A DNA stretch of 64,000 bases from Triglochin maritima (GCA_963682175.1 OY821775.1:5394001-5458000); one strand, 5' to 3'. Shown: positions 22,605-34,576, counted from the first letter of the stretch. The notes: generated from the letters alone by a model not told the origin. Program-made: numbers and translations.

Positions 22605-22624
22605 AGAGAGAGAGAGAGAGAGAG
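22605..22624. repeat. (GA)n microsatellite in a gene 5' region
   Basis: A GA run followed by a short GT-rich tract about 215 bp upstream of the WEB-family start codon. GA/CT tracts are frequent in plant core promoters and 5' UTRs. Confidence 0.85.
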
Positions 22625-22840
22625 TGTGTGTCTGTGTGTGATTTGGTGCTTTGGATGTTGTGGTCACTGCTCTGTTCAAACTCCAAACACTGACCTAAGA
22701 CCGACCAACTCCGGAACCACCAGCAACTAAACTAAACAAACCCAAACCCAAACCCACCACCGCTTGGTGTTTTCTACTTCCGGCTCTGCTCCAGAAGGGA
22801 GAAAGATCTCTTCTTGCTTGGCACCACTCCTCCTGCAGCA

Positions 22841-25800
22841 ATGCTGCCTTCTAAGACCAAGTAAGTGCTTCTTTAGTTCCAGATCTGATGTTGGTCTTTG
22901 GTTTTGGTGTGAAAGGTTAGATTTTGATGGGTTTTTTTTTGTGGGTCGGTTTTGTTCTTGTGTTTGGGTGTGTTTTATTTTGCTCTGTTTGTGTCAATGG
23001 TTCGAGTTTGATGCTGATTTTGTTGGTTTGTTGTGGATTTTTGTGTTGTTTTGACATGTTTATGCATTTGGTGGGATTTTCTTTTCTTGGTGGTTTGGTT
23101 GGTGGGGTTTGACCTCGTAAAGGTGTGTTCTTTACTGAGTTGAGTGTGTGGTTTCTGTGTTTTTTGTTATGTTTTTTGATGTTCTGAGTGGCTTTCTAAT
23201 CACCATAACAGTAATGTTATCTTCTGGTTGTGATTTCTTGTTAGGGTTGAGATCTTGTGTTCTTTGCTTTGCTTCCTGTTTTTTTCTTTCTTGTTTGGAG
23301 ATGTGATGGATATGTTGCATTGTGCCCTTTCTTGGATCTTAGTTGATGTTTTGTCTTGATCTGCTCGCCCTTTTAGTTTGCTTTTGTGAAATTTCTGTTT
23401 GTTATTTGGTTTTTGTGTGGTAGTAGAGTATTAATATTTTATCACTATGAACAGATCTGGTCTCTTTGAGACCCCAAACAACAAAACCACACCAGCAACT
23501 CCTAGGGTTAGCAAAGCGAGCAGAACAACGTCCAGATCAGAGGCGGATTCCCATTCTCCTCTAAATTCTCGCCACTCGATTGATCGGTCCCCAAAATCTG
23601 TCGACTCGAAGCCTAAAGTGGAGCGCCGGTCTCTTATGATGAGCACCACTCCAGATGTAATTGAAATTTCAAATGTTGCCAAAATTTATGGTTTGTACTT
23701 TCTTTGAGAATGATTTTTCATCTCAGTTTGACTGTTGTTTTATGGTACTATAGAAACAAGCTCGAGCAGCGAAGAGTGCGGAGCTGCAAGTACAACTAAA
23801 TGCTGCTCAGGAAGATCTTAGGAAGGCGAAGGAACAAATGGTTTTGTTGGAGAAAGAGAAGGGGCAAGCTCTTGAGGATCTCAACGAGGTGAAGAAACAA
23901 AGTGAAGAGGCAAACCAGAAGTTTAATGAAGCACATGTTGCTTTGAAAAAGGCAGAAGAAAGCACTGAGATAGAGAAGTTCCGGACAATTGAGCTCGAGC
24001 AGGCAGGAATCGAGGCGGCTCAGCAGAGGGAAGAAATGTGGCAGAAGGAGTTAGAGACCGTACAGAATCAGCATGAACTTGATGTCTCAGCTTTGCTTTC
24101 GAAAACTCAGGACCTTCAGAGAGTTAAACAGGAACTTGCGATGACGACCGAAGCGAAAAATACTGCCCTTAGCCATGCTGATGATGCAATGAAGATAGCG
24201 GAAATTAATGCTGAGAAAGTGGAGATTTTGTCGGGTGAAATCACCCGTTTGAAGAAGTTGATCGACTCTAAGGTGGAAACTGAGACCAACGAAGCTTCCG
24301 AGCAACTTAAGAAGTCGGATTCAGAGATCATTGCATTAAAATTGGAACTTGAGAAAGCAAAGGAAGTTGAAAAGAAATTGACTGAAATGGAGAATTTGAT
24401 GGAAGGTCTTAAAGTAGAGATCACTGATGCAAAGAGGGAAGAAACAAACGCAAGAAATTTAATAGAAGAATGGAAGAAAAAGGCCGAGCAACTAGAGGAG
24501 AAGGTGGAGGAAACCCTTCAATCCGAGAGAGTGTCATCGGAATCTCTTGTCGTGACTGTAAAGGAACTAGAGCAGCGCAACGCCTCACTGCAAGACTCAG
24601 TGTCTGAGACTGCTTGTCTCAAAGGGAAAGTTGAGTCTTTGGAATTAGAGATCACGAAGCATAAAGATGAACTCAAAGAATCAGATCATCGCCTTGATAT
24701 GGCTAAAGAAGAAGCTTTGGAGATGGAGGAGACAATTGAAATGCTCAAGTCCGAGATGCGAAGCATCGAGGATGAAAAGGCACAAGCTTTGGACAACGAA
24801 AAGAAACTATCAGCTGATTATCAGAGCTTATTGGAGGAGAAAAACAAAATTGTAATTGAATTGGAGAACTCTAGAGATGAAGTGGAGCAAACTAAAAAGG
24901 CAATGGATGGTCTGGCCTCAGCTCTCCACGAAGTATCCTCCGAGGCCAGAGAATCGAAAGAGAGACTATTAACAAAGCAAGCCGAGGTTGAAGATGCGAA
25001 AGCTCAGATAGATGTCCTGAATTCGGTCATAAGATCCACAGAAGAGAAGTACATTGCAATGCTTAGTGAAGCAAAGGATGAAAATGTCCGTCTTGAAGCT
25101 GATATTGAGAGCATCGAAATGGAAAGTGAAAACTCGAGGACCGAGTGGACTAGGAAAGAGCTTAGCTTTGTGAATTCCCTCAAGAAATCAGAAGAAGCAG
25201 TCGAGGGCGTCAAGAAGGAAATGGATGAAATGGTGGTTAAGCTCAAATATGATGAGGTACAAGGACTGGCTGCCAAAGAAGAGGCGATTCAACTACAGAG
25301 CAGGATTGAGGAAGCCGAAAAAGAAGCAGCAGTGGCAAGTGAAGCTGCAGAAGAAGCAAAGACGATTACTATGAAACTTAAGGAAACCTTGTTGGACAAG
25401 GAAAATGAGCTGCAAAGCATAACACAGGAGAATGATGAGCTTCGGACTAGAGAAGAAGCCGCACTCGAGAAAATCAAGGAGCTATCTGAATTGCTTAAAG
25501 AGGCAACAACCAAAGGAGAAGAAGAGAACAGTAAGCTAATGAATGGGGAGAACAATTCTATTGAATTGCCAAAGACAATAGAAATCCCTGTGGATATCGC
25601 AATTGATTCAGAAGAACACAAACATGAACTCAACAACAGACAGAGCCCACGTGTCAATCATATTCCACATGAAGAGGATAAACATCTTAAAGAAGCAAAT
25701 GGGACTGAAAACAAAGTTGATGAACCTCTGGAGGTTGACAGTCAGAAGGTGGTTGATTGTGTCATCGTGGACAAGAGTGTGTCTCCTGAGAGAGAGCCTG

Positions 25801-25994
25801 AACTGGAATCCGTAGAGGATGAAACAGATTCGAGAGTCGACAATGGTAGCTTGTATCAGGTAGATGGTTTGTCTGCACTTGAGAGTGCAAAGAATGGGGG
25901 AAGCCCACCATGCAAAGAGAAGCAACAAAAGAAGAAGAAAGCAATCCTTAGCAAGTTTGGGAGTTTGCTTAAGAAGAAGAGCAGTCAAAAGTAG
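22841..25994 (+). CDS. WEB-family coiled-coil protein (At3g02930/At5g16730-like)
   Basis: There are three coding exons: 22841-22860 (MLPSKTK, donor GTAAGT), 23455-23656 (after ACAG) and 23754-25994 (after TATAG). All junctions keep frame, for a product of 820 residues. Residues about 8-74 are Ser/Arg/Pro-rich and basic. Residues about 75-650 are almost unbroken Glu/Lys-rich heptads (coiled coil), with blocks such as EIEKFRTIELEQAGIEAAQQ, KVEILSGEITRLKKL and SALHEVSSEARESKE characteristic of this family. The tail is acidic, then ends in a Lys cluster (KKKKAILSKFGSLLKKK). WEB1 and PMI2 steer light-dependent chloroplast movement; members of this subgroup are predicted chloroplast-associated, but their roles are not settled. 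A transit peptide is not obvious in the short first exon. Identification is by collinear motifs; the exact function is inferred. Confidence 0.9.
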
Positions 25995-26340
25995 CACTTG
26001 CAGAAGGATCTTGTTGTGTATGGTTTGAAAGTTTTTTTTTAATCTGTTTCTGATTTCTGAACATTTTTATGCTGTGTGTAATATTATTCCTAGGGCTTCA
26101 TATCAGAATGTAGTCATATACTGGTTTCTGATGCTTGTCTGAAGCTTCTAAGAATTGTAGCAAATATAGTGTAAGATTTTTGTTGTTCCCAACTGCATCT
26201 TTAACGTGGATGCTTTTAATTTCAACATTCATGTCTTTGTTCTGTCTCTATATCTGTCAGAGGATGTGTTGGATCTGTATGATGTTGTGCATTAATGAAG
26301 CACTTCAAGTTAATGTTATTTTTACTCTGATCAGTTGTTG
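25995..26340 (+). other. 3' UTR of the WEB-family gene
   Basis: T-rich sequence without a gene between the WEB stop and the next MITE, with scattered AATAAA-like and TGTGTAAT strings, consistent with a 3' UTR and termination region. Confidence 0.5.
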
Positions 26341-26788
26341 ATCTTGTCACTAACCATATGACCTGGACGATTCGGTCATCAGCTCTCTCTCTTCAAAATC
26401 AGCTTTCTCTCTCTTCTACGTCAGCTTTCTCTTTCCTCAACCTACTTCCTTCTCTTTCCTATACTATTCACGTATTAACCACAACCTACCTCTCTCCTCC
26501 ATATCATTTCGGGGTCCATCTTGGTAAAATTTAAAAAAAAAATTTAAAAAATTCTAAAAAATCAAAACAATTATAAAACGAATTTTCAAAAAAAAATTAT
26601 AAAAAAAATCAAAAAAAAAATCAAAAAAAAAAATCAACCCGGACGCGCCACGTGGCACGTCCGGGTTGGATGACCTGGACAACCTGGGCAAACATGACAC
26701 CAAAATTCTGCTGTTAAGAGAAAATGTTATTTATGACCCGGTCACGACCCGGTCGTGACCGAAGTTTTTTCCCTGTTAAGGGTTGCTC
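26341..26788. mobile_element. Tourist-like MITE (family shared with 40763-41241)
   Basis: It shares its left half (TCACTAACCATATGACC, then repeated ATCAGCTTTCTCTC) and the right end (CCCTGTTAAGGGTTGCTC) with the better-preserved copy at 40763-41241. The middle contains long A-runs and a GGACGCGCC/GTCCGGGTT complementary stretch. The right flank is TTA; the left flank is not clear, so the left boundary is approximate. Confidence 0.7.
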
Positions 26789-26791
26789 TTA

Positions 26792-27394
26792 TGTATCACT
26801 GATGTCTGTAACAGATTAAAAGAATGTCATGCCATGTGACCGAATGAGTAGGTTACATAAGATTTTTTAGTTTCGGCAGTGAATGCAGTTTGGTATCATG
26901 GTATGTTTCAATAATTTAGACCCAACATTGATTGTGAAATTTAATAAAAGAGATAGATGCATGTAAATTTGCATGTTTGCTGTACACAATATCTTACATC
27001 CAGAGAAAAGCATGCAATATGACCCACTTTTCCTTAAAGATCACTTAAGAGATGGTCAAACCGTTTTAGAGGCCCTGAAGCAACATATTAGTGAAATAGT
27101 GATGCTACATGTTAGGTTTGTGAATTCTAAATTGCCCGTACCAACTCTGATCAAGTGGAACTCACGCTTTCATCATAGTTCCAAGAAATGCTGGTGAGAA
27201 ACCTGCCTCAGCACCAGCAAACCCAAACGGTTAGCTGTGATTTTTTAAATCACGACCACCAAACTCTAATAACAAAAGGTTACTCGTGTAACTTCTCAAA
27301 ATAAAAAATACTCTTGTACCAGTTGAGTGGGACTAAGACTCACATTTGTAACAATCTGTAGTCGAAAGAAAAGTACATTATAATTTTTTTGTAC
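26792..27394. other. Intergenic, nothing recognised
   Basis: No gene. A frame at 26973-27197 has no family motif. Confidence 0.4.
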
Positions 27395-27397
27395 TGA

Positions 27398-28061
27398 GGG
27401 CACCCTTAACGGGGTGCCCCGCCCGGGGGCACCCCCGTTAACGGGCTGGGTGCCCGTGGGGTGCCCACCCGGGTGCCCAAGGGTGGGGGACACGTGTCCC
27501 TCTCCCATTGGGTGATTTTTTTTAATTTTTTTTTATTTAGTGGATGTTTTGTTATTAATGGATTGGGTATTTGTTATAAATGTGAGGTAATAATTTTTTG
27601 TAAGTGATTAAAATTAAGAAATTTTCAGAACCAACAATTTCAAAATCTAAAAAATTTCCGGTGAACGAGACCCCCAAACGACCTGTCGATGTGGTTTAAT
27701 AGTATGGTCTAATATCATGCGTGCACTTTAATCATGCTTCCACTGAGGTGGGTCCGTAATATTTAATAATAATTTCGTGATTTAACAGTAATTATTAACA
27801 ATATGGGTGAGTTAAAATAGAATTGTAATGTATTAGAATTATATAAAATGTAATTTGTTGAATGTTGTGTGAAAATTAAAATGTTTAATTAAGAAATGAT
27901 GTGGAGGAAAGAGAGTGTAGGGTGGGTGGGGGTAGCCCGGGCATGAGTAAGAGTGTTTTTTGGGTGAGTTGGGTGAGCTGATGTGGCAGAGAGAGAAACT
28001 GACGTGGCGGAGAGAGAGTGCAGGGCACCCGGAGGTAGCCCGGGCGCTGTTATTTCTGCTC
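27398..28061 (+). mobile_element. Non-autonomous PIF/Harbinger element (short form)
   Basis: It starts GGGCACCCTTAACGGGG and ends CTGTTATTTCTGCTC, like the element at 12809-13954, and shares most of its flanking segments but lacks the transposase remnant and the 78-bp repeats. Flanks are TGA (27395-27397) and TTA (28062-28064), one base apart from a perfect 3-bp duplication. The terminal 130 bp are GC-rich and self-complementary (GGGGTGCCC/GGGCACCCC). Confidence 0.82.
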
Positions 28062-28236
28062 TTAAAAACTTTCCATGGTCCATACGAGTGGGCTCACTAG
28101 TTGGAGTTCCAAATACTGTAACATTTTTTTCCTTTCTTAGATGCTAATTCGCAACTAAAACTCGCCTTAAGAGGCTATAACTTAATTAAACAGACGTAAA
28201 AGTTGGCTCACATTGTTTTCTGGGAGGAGGATGGAA

Positions 28237-28672
28237 TAGACCTGTAAATTTTGGACACGACACGATTACACGACACGGACACGACACGATAAGGAGACAC
28301 GATATAGACACGACTTTACACGAAATTTTTTGTATGATTGAAATGATTTATTACGATGTTTTGTGAACATATAAATATAAAATAATTGGTACACGATTTG
28401 ACACGAACACGACACGATACACACGATAAGTTATTTTTGTGCACGAAACAGACACGAACTGCATCTTTTATTAGATAATCAATTGTTTTTACTTGGTTAT
28501 AGTTAATTAAGATGTTGTTTAGAATGAAAAATATCAATATAACATGTCACTTAACTATTTTCAATCTAAACATGATGAAATCTTTTCAATTTATACTATA
28601 CACGAAATCTTGACACGAATGCAGAACTGTCAGACACGATAGTACACGAAAACGACCCAATTGACAGGACTA
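28237..28672. mobile_element. 436-bp hAT-type MITE with ACACGAC-rich interior
   Basis: Ends are TAGACCTGTAAATT and AATTGACAGGACTA (imperfect inverted repeats), flanked by a perfect 8-bp duplication GGATGGAA (28229-28236 and 28673-28680). The interior is composed of CACGACACG-type units. Same family as 18600-19125. Confidence 0.92.
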
Positions 28673-28680
28673 GGATGGAA

Positions 28681-29107
28681 GCATTGCCCATGTGCTCACA
28701 CATGCGAGGCATTTTCCTGTCTCCTGACTTGTATAACGTGAATAGTAGTCGTGGGCTGTGGCATGGCCTGCCTTGGCAGCAAATGTCTCAGGAATATCGT
28801 GGCTTTTTTTGCACGTAATGAAAGACGTCAGTGAAACACGACTTTCTTTCACCTGCAAAATCTACTGTGGTGGAACTGCAAAGTGGATTGATGGCTCAAG
28901 TCAATTGTGTTTGTTACCTTTTGACTGCTGTTAAAATAGTATAAATAGATTGGTGTCGAGTGTCGTTAACTTTGGAATTGAAAAGATCTGGTTTGGATCT
29001 GCTTTTTTGGTCGCAAGGAGGGATTTATCACTGTGCGTATGTTTGGTTGACTGTATAGAACGATTGGTAATATAATTAGGAGAAACATAAAAGACCAAAA
29101 CAAAATA
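28681..29107. other. Intergenic, flank of tRNA-Ser
   Basis: Nothing coding seen. T-rich sequence beyond the tRNA 3' end would serve as a Pol III terminator region. Confidence 0.4.
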
Positions 29108-29189
29108 CGACGCCTGAGAGATTCGAACTCTCGCGGGGAAACCCCATGTACTTAGCAGGCACACGCCTTAACCACTCGGCCAAAGCGTC
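29108..29189 (-). tRNA. tRNA-Ser(GCU): tRNA-Ser (anticodon GCU)
   Basis: The 82-nt cloverleaf reads on the minus strand with a GACGCTT/AGGCGTC acceptor stem, an A box TGGCCGAGTGG, anticodon GCT in CTGCTAA, a long variable arm (GGGGTTTCCCC) as expected for class II tRNA-Ser, and a B box GAGTTCGAATCTC. No intron. It decodes AGC/AGU serine codons. All stems pair (one G-U in the acceptor), so it looks functional. Confidence 0.95.
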
Positions 29190-29600
29190 GCTTGATGTTA
29201 TTCACTCCAAACACATTTAATTTGTGTTCACTTTCAAAATTGCAAACCGTTCACTCTTATATTTGTTCTCAATTGGGTATCTAAGTGTATGTATATGCAT
29301 TCAAATAACCAACCTTACGGACAACAGAGAACTTTGGACAATTTGAGTCTCTGAATTATACTGGATAACAATTTAGTCTTTCGAAAATCAAATGATCTAC
29401 ACACTTAACTTGTAGGTATGTAGCATTTTTTATCACTCGGAAATCAAATGCAATCACTATATGATTGTAGTTTTTAATTGACAGAATAAGAAAAGATAGC
29501 CATAACTATCTTGCTATAGTCTTGCTTCAAGATTAAGTATTTCAGTAGCTTATTGGCAGTTCTTTGGATGGGAACGTTGTCAACTGGCATAAGTTGGGGA
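29190..29600. other. Intergenic, nothing recognised
   Basis: Upstream of the minus-strand tRNA-Ser. No gene or repeat boundary recognised. Confidence 0.4.
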
Positions 29601-29605
29601 GTTGG

Positions 29606-30347
29606 TGTAACGCCCCGAGTCCGGACAACTGCTCACCCGTCCGAACTCGGTGCGTTAAGATACAATCCACGAACCTAAACGCTGCGCACTCTAATATTTA
29701 TATCCATCTGATATGTCCATAACAATCTGAAAAATATAATAAACAATTTATGAGTTCGACAGCCCGCAAGTTCCAACCGTCAATCAATCAGAATCATAAT
29801 CATGTCGAAAATAATACAGAATATGACATTCAGTTAATAAGCACAATCAAGAGACATGCATCACAAATAAAATACATGCATAACAATCTGGAACCCCCAT
29901 TCGGATTCGACCACATCCTGTGCTTCTGAAATTTATTAATCAGTCAGACGCACACCTGGTAGCTCCACACTAACGACAGGCAGCCCTTTCCTCTCTCAGG
30001 TGGCTACACGCTGTCCGCTAGGCAGATCTTTCCTAAGTTGCTATGCCAGAAACATACACATAGTCACAGGACATGTCGACCGAAACACCACCATGCAATC
30101 ATATGCATATCCATAAAATCAACATCAATACTCATCATGCATGCAACTACGAATATCAAGATAGACAGACATGATATGAAACTGAAGAATAACGAATCAG
30201 TACTTGCCTCAAAATCTCCATCTTTTTCTTCTCTATATTTTTCTCAAAATTCTATCTTCTCCTAAAACCACACAACCATCCAACAATCTTAATTAGTCCA
30301 TTAAGATATTTGATTATTACCTCAACTAAAAAATTCAAGATATTACA
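29606..30347 (-). mobile_element. Solo LTR, Ty3 (Tekay/Del-like), 742 bp
   Basis: Termini TGTAACGCCCCGAGTCCGG and GATATTACA (TG...CA) with a perfect 5-bp duplication GTTGG (29601-29605 and 30348-30352). The GCCCCGAGTCCGG end is the reverse complement of a 5'-LTR end common in plant Tekay/Del chromoviruses and resembles the TGTAACGTACCCG end of the large element here, so a minus orientation is inferred. No internal domain remains. Confidence 0.88.
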
Positions 30348-30582
30348 GTTGGCGTCCAACTGTCCATAAAATGGTTCCTCGACGAGTGACCACCTCAAGT
30401 TGTATGCAAGATCGTGTATAAAAATTTATATGTCAATATCTTTCCATTTGTTTTTCGTTCTCTTAATTTCTTTCCTAAAAATTCAGCTCGAACAACGAGA
30501 CCGAACTTTCTTTCGTTTTTCTATTTTAGTTGACACCCAAACGCAACACTCACTTATAGAAAGACACGTCATGTCACCTTGA

Positions 30583-30998
30583 GAGCACCCTTATCGGTGC
30601 TTGTAGTGCGCCCGGTCACGTAGGCCGGAAGAGTGTCACGTCTACCGCCCGGGTCGATGGGGGCACGTGGCTCCTCCCTATTGGTTACTGTTTTTTAGAA
30701 AAATAAAAATATGTTAATAATTATTTAAAAAATATTTTTAATCATTTTAAAAAATGAAAATATGTTTTTTATTTGTTCTTATTTTTTAAGATTTTTTAAA
30801 TTTTTTGTGTGTGTTTTACCTAGAATTGATCCCCAAATGACGTAGATATGAGAGAATATAGAACATTTGAGTTGTTTTTGGGTGCGGTTAAAAAAAATTA
30901 GAGGGTTGGTTTGAGCTGACGTGGCGGAGAAAGAATTTGACGTGACTGATAGAGAAAACTGACGTCCGAGAACTACCCAGGCGTTGTTAATAGTGGTC
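30583..30998 (+). mobile_element. Tourist-like MITE with TGA target site
   Basis: The element begins GAGCACCCTTATCGG and ends GTTGTTAATAGTGGTC, flanked both sides by TGA (30580-30582 and 30999-31001). Internal sequence (GATCCCCAAATGA, GAGGGTTGGTTTGAGCTGACGTGG) is shared with the nested copies at 3139-3914. No coding capacity. Confidence 0.85.
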
Positions 30999-31052
30999 TG
31001 AACATACTCTTGTGGTCACTTCAACAAATAAATAACTACTTTATATAAAGAA

Positions 31053-31235
31053 TTGTTTTTTTTATGATTCAGAAATTTCTGATACTTGTCGCCCCACTTT
31101 GGGACATACGGGTTACGGTTCCAAACTGTAGGTGGTCCACCACCATTTTCACTGATACATTTGACATGTCATTGTTGGGGTTTGAACTCGAGATGTGTGT
31201 TCCACTCATCCCTAACCAACTTGACTACGCCCCGG
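31053..31235 (-). mobile_element. tRNA-derived SINE
   Basis: On the minus strand it starts near CCCCGGGGCG, then has an A-box-like TAGTCAAGTTGG (about 31210-31225) and a B-box-like GAGTTCAAACCCC (about 31177-31190) at Pol III spacing. It runs about 180 bp and ends in an A-run (T-run at 31056-31063, plus strand). Approximate flanking repeats AGAATTG and AAAATTG may be the target-site duplication. Family not identified. Confidence 0.65.
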
Positions 31236-31522
31236 GGTAAAATTGGGTAACGGGTTGGGCCGTTTCAAGGAGGTCGAGTCTGACCTCTTTTTTTCTTAGT
31301 ATTTTGTGAACAAACGGCCAGATTCGGTACCCACCTCTACACGGGGGACAAAGTAAAATAATATATTATAAATGAACTCGTTTGCAGTGTTACCGATGCT
31401 TAGGTTTGTGGTAACATGAATAATAGTCGTGGACTGTCAATATTTGTAGTGCTACCGATGCTTAGGTTTGCGGTAGATTTGTAGTCTCAAATCAACCAGA
31501 GATAAAGAAATATATTATAATA

Positions 31523-31729
31523 CAGGAATTCTCAAGTGAGCCCAGAGCTTAATCAAACTAAATTAAGCCCCCACAATATCCACCACTCATTTCAAAATGT
31601 AAGGTAGATTAAGAAAAAAACGGTTATGCTAATGAATGGTGAGATTAACTGTAAATAAGATCCAATGGTGAGATTGTAGGGGGCTTAAACTAAATTTGAT
31701 GAGCCCTGGGCTCACTAGAGCTTGACCCT
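31523..31729. mobile_element. 207-bp MULE-type MITE (intact)
   Basis: Inverted termini contain CTCAAGTGAGCCCAGAGCT and CTCTAGTGAGCCCAGGGCT, followed by TAAATTAAGCCCCC in both arms. A perfect 9-bp duplication ATTATAATA lies at 31514-31522 and 31730-31738, as for Mutator-like elements. This is the uninterrupted relative of 4417-6114. Confidence 0.9.
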
Positions 31730-31738
31730 ATTATAATA

Positions 31739-32182
31739 TCACAATTACATGCTAAGATTTAATTGGAGAAAAAAATCTCTAAAAATTCCTCAGGTTATGT
31801 TTACAACGTTCGAAATGAACTCCGGCATAGGAATGCAAACGAGTCGAGTCGAGTGAAATTTCAAGATATAAGTATTATCTTATGTTATTATTATAATAAA
31901 AAAATAGAACAATAAAAAATTAGAACGAGCTATCGTACCGAGTTTCAATTTTTTTCAAATCCGAGCGACTAGTTTACCAAACCAAGTTGGAAGTATTTTT
32001 TGTATTTTTCATCAACATCCTTCATTTTCAAGTTAAAACAGAATAGAGGATTTTTTGAGTCGAGCCAAAGTTGACGGTCCTACTCCGGTAACAGCAGAAA
32101 TTTGTTATAAAGTAATTAAAAGAATTGCAATAGCTAAAATCATAACACAATTGTTGCAAGTCTACACAAAAGTTAAAAAAAT
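31739..32182. other. Intergenic, nothing recognised
   Basis: AT-rich, with a short GAGTCGAGTCGAG run near 31840. No gene supported. Confidence 0.4.
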
Positions 32183-32271
32183 TCCGACCTGCCGGATTCG
32201 AACCAGCGACCTAAGGATTTCTGATGTTATCCAACTACAGTCCTCCGCTCTACCAACTGAGCTAAGGTCGG
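32183..32271 (-). tRNA. tRNA-Tyr(GUA): tRNA-Tyr (anticodon GUA) with intron
   Basis: The minus-strand cloverleaf has acceptor CCGACCT/AGGTCGG with discriminator A, A box TAGCTCAGTTGG, anticodon GTA, and B box GGTTCGAATCC. An intron of about 14 nt interrupts the anticodon loop directly after the base following GTA; nuclear plant tRNA-Tyr genes are normally intron-bearing. All stems pair. It lies 125 bp upstream of, and divergent from, the Vma12-like gene. Confidence 0.96.
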
Positions 32272-32396
32272 ATTGGTGCTCTTGAATCCCAATAAATTAA
32301 TTTACTGGATTCCTAGATCAAAAGACTACCTTCCCACAAGATCGATTCCGATTTCCGACCCATCGAAGCAGTTGTAATCAACCGTTTGTCCCCGAC

Positions 32397-34576
32397 ATGT
32401 CTGTCGCCGGCGAAGGCCTCGTCATCACCAACACCCCCACGATCCGATCCTTCCTCCTCTCCACCTCCGAACCCTCCTATGCGGGTCTCCCATCGGAGCT
32501 CCGGCAACTCGCGTCCGACCTCGCCTCCCGCCCCTCCCTTCCCTACCGCCACCTCAGATCCATCTGGTCGGCGTCCCCGAACTCGAGTCGTCCGTCCCTC
32601 CCCGACCTCTTCTCTGGCTGCGGTTTCGTGTTCGACAGCCCGAAGCCCAGGGAAAAGGTGCGTTTCGGGGGAAAGGCTGGATATTTGTGGGATTGGGTTG
32701 GGATTGATTGGTTTTATTTGGGTTGTAGAGTGAGGAGTTGAAGGAGCGGCTTCGGAAGCTCGCGGAGTTGGAGGAGAGGAGGGTTTATAGGGAGCTTGTG
32801 AAGGATGTTGTGCCTAAGGAGGACAATGTCGAGCCTTTTTCGTCGTATAAGGATCAGATTGGGTTCGGTAAGCTAAGAAATTGCTTGCTGTTTGCCTGTT
32901 TGTTTTTCTGATTTCAAACTTTTTTAATCACAATTTACTGTCATTTGTGTTTTTGTTGCTGTTGGAGATGTACCTGTGTGAGGAATAAATTTGATATGGA
33001 ATAATTTGTATGTTGAAAGGGGGTTTGGTGTTTGCAAGGAATTAGAACATTTGGTTGAGTCATTTTCGTTCACAGTTGAAGAAATTACAAGTATAGCAAT
33101 TGATATGGAGTTATATGCTAAAATGATTCTTGTGTTTGTTAGGATTACGGTTTTGGATGTTATCATTGTACTGAAAGAACGGAATGTGCTTTTGGTTGGA
33201 GTGTTAAATTAGTCTTATGGAATATATTTGGCTCTTTCGCATATGATTGAATTTTATATTGCAAAAACAAAGTGAAGCAATGGAACATCAGGATGTTCAA
33301 CTTTCACTGCTTATGTAGTTATGTAATCGGTAGTCATGTTTCTTGTAGCTTCATTGTTGAGTACTTAGGTCTCTGATAACTTCTCCATGCTTTTGATTAC
33401 ACAGGTTTACATGTTATCGCAGTAATGTTTGCTGGATTTTTGGTTGGGTATGCAGCTTTCAGAGCTTTGTTTAATCACAACACTGTCATGGTAAGTAATA
33501 GAGCTTGATATCATTGTAATTGCATATTAATTTATGTTTGTAATCACAAAACTGTAACTTAGACATATTAATGCCACGTGGATTTAGAATTTATTGGGAT
33601 GGCATTTCTATCCTCTTCACATGCTTGCTTCAATTCATATATATTTATATATGATTACCGATAAAAAAGTTTGTTATATGTGATTTGATATGACGAAAAA
33701 CTTGAACATCGCGAGTCAGCCAAGGTGAGTATCATTCTTAGGTTAAGTGCCGACTTTCTACTTTGACAACATTAAATACACCTTTTTTTGTAAATTTAAC
33801 GATAGAAAATTTATTAATTCTACGACGCCCCTAGGTAAATGATTCTCCCTTATCAAGTGTTTTTCAGCAACCTCGTGGAAATTCCTTCCCAGGTGCAGAG
33901 AAGTCTTAACTTCTTTTGACTTTAGAGGGAATTGCTGTCAAAGCTTGGTTGTACTTTTTGTTGATAAGTTGTTGTTTTCTGCTTAATGATCCACTACAAG
34001 GAAACACAGAAATTCCTTTAAGAAAACAAGAAAGATCTTGCAAGAAGAAAAGCTGAAGAAACCATAGTGCAGCAGTTCGAAATATCAGGGTAATTAACAC
34101 ACACAAAAAACAATGCAGAAGAAGAGCTGGAATCCTATTAACAGACCCAATCACGTCTATGGTTGAGCAGTTAAGGTAGCATGGATTAACACATTATCTA
34201 ATTATCTTTATCAAGACCTGCATACCCTCCAATCTAACTCACTCTTGGATACAGGCTGAGCTTGTGAATCTTGAATTCTCGGTTTACAAAGCTGTCTAGA
34301 AACCATTAGAAATGTCGATTTTTGAGGATCTTGAACATTGCCCATTTATATATTGTTTTTTCTTAATTTGATATGTCCTACATCTATTTATTGTATAAAA
34401 GTAATGACTATTGATATTTCATAGTAGTGTTTGATATCTATTGGCAGAGTACGGCTGGAGGCATCTTTGGATTAGTGTGCAGCATGCTACTAGAGACCGT
34501 TCTTTTCATCATAAGAACGTCAATTATAGACTCCGCATCCTCACGCTCGACCACAATGATGAAGAAGCATCAATAG
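32397..34576 (+). CDS. Vma12/TMEM199-like V-ATPase assembly factor
   Basis: There are four coding exons: 32397-32657, 32729-32867, 33405-33490 and 34448-34576, all with GT/AG borders and kept frame, for 204 residues. The Vma12-type core is visible as LKERLRKLAELEERRVYREL plus VKDV near residues 90-115, followed by YKDQIGFGLHVIAVM. Two hydrophobic segments (about 135-157 and 163-186) form a membrane hairpin. A basic tail ends in KKHQ, resembling an ER-retrieval signal. In yeast, Vma12 with Vma22 helps assemble the V0 sector of the vacuolar H+-ATPase in the ER membrane; the Arabidopsis counterpart is annotated as an ER-based factor for V-ATPase assembly. The family is clear from motif order; the role in this plant is inferred. 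Confidence 0.9.

Noticed and set aside
24087..25657. Several minus-strand frames inside the WEB gene
   Set aside because: Ser-rich antisense shadows of the Glu/Lys-rich coiled coil.
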